NCBI GenBank assembly: GCA_002375695.1 | Contig: DFMO01000011.1 | Location: 196,371 to 260,370 of the forward strand | DNA length: 64,000 nt | From: Flavobacteriaceae bacterium UBA3591 | Lineage (GTDB): Bacteria > Bacteroidota > Bacteroidia > Flavobacteriales > Flavobacteriaceae | Reading direction: 5' to 3' | Part shown: one piece after another, positions 61,110 to 64,000 of the stretch | Position numbering within the stretch: the first letter of the stretch is position 1 | Layout of the letters: each line of letters starts with the position of its first letter | Notes under the pieces: generated by a model | The model's database searches: none | The model's input: the letters and a program-made list of their open reading frames with translations, nothing else | What the model was told of the DNA's origin: nothing | Made by a program: the position numbers and the translations under genes

Positions 61110-62449
61110 TATCTATCAAAAGTTAATCTTTCGGCTTTGCTTTTATTTGGGAATTTAGCGTTTTCGTAAACAACCACTCCGTTAACCAAAGTATGGGTAA
61201 TACGCGATTTAAAGATGGACCCTTCCATTGGCGACCACTCGCATTTGTAAATTAAATTTTCTTTTTTAACAGACCAAGGCGAATTTAAATCTACCAAAAC
61301 CAAATCGGCTTTATACCCTTTTCTTATAAATCCACGTTTTTCAATCTGGAATAAAATGGCTGGATTGTGTGCAAATTTTTCAACTATTTTTTCGAGTGAA
61401 ATTTTACCTTTATGGTACAATTCTAAAAGCGCCACTAAAGCGTGTTGCACCATAGGCCCACCCGAAGGGGCATTTAAATATTTATTGTTTTTTTCGTCAA
61501 TGGTATGCGGGGCGTGGTCTGTAGCAATAACGTCTATTCTATTATCTAACAACGCTTTTAGCAAGCCATCTCTATCTTTTTTTGTTTTTACCGCAGGGTT
61601 CCATTTTATTTTGGTGCCTTTGGTTTTATAATCTTCGTCTGAAAACCACAAGTGATGAATGCACACTTCGGCGGTGATTTTTTTCTCTGCCAATGGTTTT
61701 TTATTGCTAAAAAGATGAGTTTCCTTTTCGGTAGAAAGGTGAAAAACATGTAGGCGAGCCCCCGTTTTTTTAGCAAGTTTAATAGCCTGCGACGACGAAA
61801 TATAACAAGCCTCTTCGCTGCGTATTTTTGGGTGATGTTCAATAGGAATATCTTCACCAAATTCTTCTTTCGCCTGGTTTAAATTCTTTTGAATTGTATC
61901 TTCGTCTTCGCAATGTGCAGAAATAAGCAAGTTTGTTTTACTGAAGATTTCTTCCAACGTTTTTGGGTCATCAACAAGCATATTTCCCGTAGACGAACCT
62001 AAAAACAGTTTTAGTCCTGCTACTGTTTTAGGATTAACTTTTAAAATTTCGTCTAAGTTATCGTTAGTACCACCAAACATAAATGAATAGTTAGCCCACG
62101 AAGTTTTGGCAGCAATTTCAAACTTATTTTCTAATAAGGCTATTGTAGTAGCTTGGGGCACAGTATTGGGCATTTCAATAAACGAAGTAATTCCGCCAGC
62201 CACCGCTGCTTTAGATTCGGTTTCAATAGTAGCTTTATGTGTTAATCCCGGCTCACGAAAATGCACTTGATCATCAATCATTCCGGGCATTAAATAACAA
62301 CCATCTGCATCAATCACTTTCGTTTCAGAATTTTTTGCACTAATGCTATCTGAAATTTCTGCAATAAAACCGTTTTGCACGAGAACATCGCCTTTAACGA
62401 TTTTACCTTCATTTACAATGTTTGCATTTTTAATTAAAACTTCTCTCAT
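61109..62449 (-). CDS. pyrC: dihydroorotase
   Basis: 446 residues, allantoinase/class I dihydroorotase-like amidohydrolase. Metal motifs MPGMIDDQVHFREPGLTH (HxH-type ligands), HCEDEDT, HVFHLSTEKE, and the C-terminal IATDHAPHTIDEKNN. It closes carbamoyl-aspartate to dihydroorotate in pyrimidine biosynthesis. It is in one unit with the GT2 gene 63 nt upstream and the DUF4296 gene it overlaps. Allantoinase would be the main alternative, but the DxVHFREPG phrase and this gene neighbourhood favour dihydroorotase. Confidence 0.92.
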   Translation of the reverse strand: MREVLIKNANIVNEGKIVKGDVLVQNGFIAEISDSISAKNSETKVIDADGCYLMPGMIDDQVHFREPGLTHKATIETESKAAVAGGITSFIEMPNTVPQATTIALLENKFEIAAKTSWANYSFMFGGTNDNLDEILKVNPKTVAGLKLFLGSSTGNMLVDDPKTLEEIFSKTNLLISAHCEDEDTIQKNLNQAKEEFGEDIPIEHHPKIRSEEACYISSSQAIKLAKKTGARLHVFHLSTEKETHLFSNKKPLAEKKITAEVCIHHLWFSDEDYKTKGTKIKWNPAVKTKKDRDGLLKALLDNRIDVIATDHAPHTIDEKNNKYLNAPSGGPMVQHALVALLELYHKGKISLEKIVEKFAHNPAILFQIEKRGFIRKGYKADLVLVDLNSPWSVKKENLIYKCEWSPMEGSIFKSRITHTLVNGVVVYENAKFPNKSKAERLTFDR

Positions 62450-62512
62450 TTTAGTATTTTACGCTTTTAATACTTGATAATCTTTTAAAATAATAATGTA
62501 TCGCGATGCTAC

Positions 62513-63262
62513 TTAGTGAAACGATTTTCTAAAAAATCTTTTTTTGTAAAAAACACTTTTTAGTTTCATTCCTACTACGCCAAAAATTGCTTCAGAAATA
62601 ATACCGCTACTCATTTTGGACTCTCCTTTGGTGCGATCTGTAAATATTACGGGTACCTCTTTAATTTTAAAATTACTGAGATATGTTTTAAATTTCATTT
62701 CAATCTGAAAGGCATAGCCCACAAAACGTATATTATCTAAATTTATTTTTTCTAAAACCTTTCTTTGATAACAAATAAATCCTGCGGTAGCGTCGTAGAT
62801 ATTCATCTGCATTACCAGTTGCACATATTTTGAAGCCATCCACGATAGCAATACGCGCGTCATGGGCCAGTTTACAACATTTACGCCTTGAATATACCGC
62901 GACCCAATGGCCATATGCGCACCCTCTTTATAACAGGCGTTGTAGAGCCTAATTAAATCGTTTGGATTGTGCGAAAAATCGGCATCCATTTCAAAAATAT
63001 ACTCGTAATCTCGTGCTAAGGCCCATTTAAATCCGGCAATATATGCGGCTCCTAACCCTTGTTTTTCACCTCTTTTAAGTAAAAAGAGTTTATCTGGATA
63101 GGTGTTAAAATTGGCTTCTACCACACTTGCTGTCCCGTCTGGCGAGTTATCGTCCACAATTAAAATATGAAACTCACGCTGCAATGAAAAAACCGTACGA
63201 ATGAGTCGTTCAATGTTTTCAATTTCATTATAAGTTGGCACTACAACAACTGCCTTGGTCAT
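62513..63262 (-). CDS. polyprenol monophosphomannose synthase-like GT2
   Basis: 249 residues. GT-A motifs VVVPTYNEIENIERLIRTV, HILIVDDNSPDGTASVV, EMDADFSHNP (the DxD metal site), AIGSRYI and DRTKGESKMSSGI match Dpm1-type dolichol/polyprenol-phosphate mannose synthases. It has no C-terminal membrane helices, so it is the soluble form, and it transfers mannose from GDP-mannose to a polyprenol phosphate. First gene of the pyrC-DUF4296 unit. ATG start. Confidence 0.9.
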   Translation of the reverse strand: MTKAVVVVPTYNEIENIERLIRTVFSLQREFHILIVDDNSPDGTASVVEANFNTYPDKLFLLKRGEKQGLGAAYIAGFKWALARDYEYIFEMDADFSHNPNDLIRLYNACYKEGAHMAIGSRYIQGVNVVNWPMTRVLLSWMASKYVQLVMQMNIYDATAGFICYQRKVLEKINLDNIRFVGYAFQIEMKFKTYLSNFKIKEVPVIFTDRTKGESKMSSGIISEAIFGVVGMKLKSVFYKKRFFRKSFH

Positions 63263-63380
63263 ACTGCAATTTTAGCGCAAATGTACCGTTTTTTCGATAA
63301 ACTATTGTGAAGTAGAATCTATTTCGCAAGGGAAAGAGCTAAAAATTTTACAGTACCTTTACACAAAAAATTTAAAGCTT

Positions 63381-64000
63381 GTGGATTTTAACTTACGGCT
63401 TATTGAATCTACCGACTGGATTACTTATTTAATGATTGGCTGCTTTGGGTTGTTTGCCCTTGCCAAGTTTTATTATCCGCGAAGATTTCAAGAATTTACA
63501 GCGCTACCTATTACCAACAAATATTTTTTTCTGCACGGTAAAAACGATGAGTTAAGCCACCCTTTTAATTTGCTTTTTTTCGTAACGCAAATTATTTGTG
63601 CTTCCATATTTATCTATTTACTTTTTAAAGTTTTTAACCCCGAAGCTATCCAGAACAAATGGTTTTTTATCCAAATATGTACGGCTTACACAACCTTTGT
63701 TTTAATAAAATTTTCAATAGAAAAAATTATTGCTAACGTTTTTTCAATAGATAAGGTAATTAACGACTACCTCTACCAAAAATTAAGTTATCGCAATTAC
63801 TTAGGAGTTTTGTTTTTTATTGGCAATTTATATTTTTTATATGTTTATCCGCCCACCCCAACAGGAGTGGTAATTTTTGGATGTTTATTACTTCTATTAA
63901 ACGCTATAGCACTGCTATACAGCTACAAAAAAAATGGAAATTTAATATTCCGTAATTTCTTCTATTTTATTTTGTATCTTTGCGCACTTGAAATTTCACC
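63381..64000 (+). CDS. DUF4271 membrane protein, N-terminal part (cut by window end)
   Basis: About 206 residues before the window ends. The frame begins with GTG at 63381, giving VDFNLRLIESTDWITYLMIGC, and contains five or so hydrophobic helices and the last conserved DUF4271 phrase FYFILYLCALEI. No ATG lies upstream within the same open frame. The stop codon is beyond the window end. Family function is unknown. It reads divergently from the GT2 gene. In related genomes it lies near the uroporphyrinogen-III synthase gene; that gene is not in the window. Confidence 0.8.
   Translation, partial: MDFNLRLIESTDWITYLMIGCFGLFALAKFYYPRRFQEFTALPITNKYFFLHGKNDELSHPFNLLFFVTQIICASIFIYLLFKVFNPEAIQNKWFFIQICTAYTTFVLIKFSIEKIIANVFSIDKVINDYLYQKLSYRNYLGVLFFIGNLYFLYVYPPTPTGVVIFGCLLLLLNAIALLYSYKKNGNLIFRNFFYFILYLCALEIS

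Noticed and set aside
1..64000. Insertion sequence, prophage or defence island
   Set aside because: No transposase, integrase, phage structural or restriction-type gene was recognised; composition is fairly uniform.

Overview
The window looks like chromosomal DNA of a marine-type member of the Flavobacteriaceae (Bacteroidota). The evidence is AT-rich sequence with almost no Shine-Dalgarno sites, promoters of the TTTG-N19-TANNTTTG type, the gliding lipoprotein GldJ, a type IX secretion sorting domain, a DnaQ-DnaE fused replicative polymerase, an S16 protein with a long Ala/Glu tail, a mevalonate pathway for isoprenoids and several flavobacterial DUF families (DUF4296, DUF4271, DUF4407). I cannot name the genus. 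No transposase, integrase, prophage or CRISPR array is visible.

Layout. 1-4.2 kb (minus): end of a mevalonate block (mevalonate kinase, cut by the window edge, and mvaD), then a universal stress protein and a BCCT osmolyte transporter. 4.4-9.2 kb (plus): small secreted protein, a DUF4407 membrane protein, and a 999-residue three-domain protein (APH-type kinase, M23 peptidase fold, class III PLP enzyme). 9.2-18.7 kb: AI-2E exporter-type protein, YdjM-like hydrolase, a secreted two-repeat protein, a membrane-anchored MutS-like ATPase, transglutaminase/DUF4230 pair, cyclase and hemW. 18.8-28.4 kb: a GluR0-like ligand-gated K+ channel, ruvC, a flippase-like plus glycosyltransferase pair, a BlaI/M56 regulatory pair with a clear double operator, a nitroreductase and gldJ.

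28.7-34.7 kb (plus): a complete urease operon ureABCEFGD followed by a NicO/HoxN-type nickel permease, so enzyme, all four accessory proteins and metal uptake are in one transcription unit. It is preceded by a long leader that can fold. UreC has all nickel ligands and the carbamylated lysine but carries Ala instead of the usual flap Cys. The block ends next to tRNA-Asp.

35-46.6 kb: DUF58, clpP, trxA, dnaE (with N-terminal proofreading exonuclease), a DUF2383 protein, a lipoprotein, then rpsP-rimM-trmN6 and a glutaryl-CoA dehydrogenase-like enzyme. 46.7-52.4 kb: metallophosphoesterase and a minus-strand Fe-S/redox group (Mrp/ApbC, NifU, ferredoxin-NADP reductase, ferredoxin), an alkyltransferase-like protein, LysE and trmB. 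52.4-59 kb: MurG-like glycosyltransferase, a PhoB/PhoR-type two-component pair, a T9SS cargo protein, a LuxE-like enzyme and tyrS. 59-64 kb: a small membrane-protein gene split by a frameshift at a T-run, an epimerase, an operon of dolichol-phosphate-mannose-synthase-like GT2, dihydroorotase and DUF4296, and a DUF4271 gene cut by the window end.

Most of the window is ordinary core genome. The parts I consider worth following up are the three-domain fusion protein, the natural Cys-to-Ala urease with its structured leader, the GluR0-like channel, the membrane MutS-like ATPase and the frameshifted gene at a slippery heptamer.
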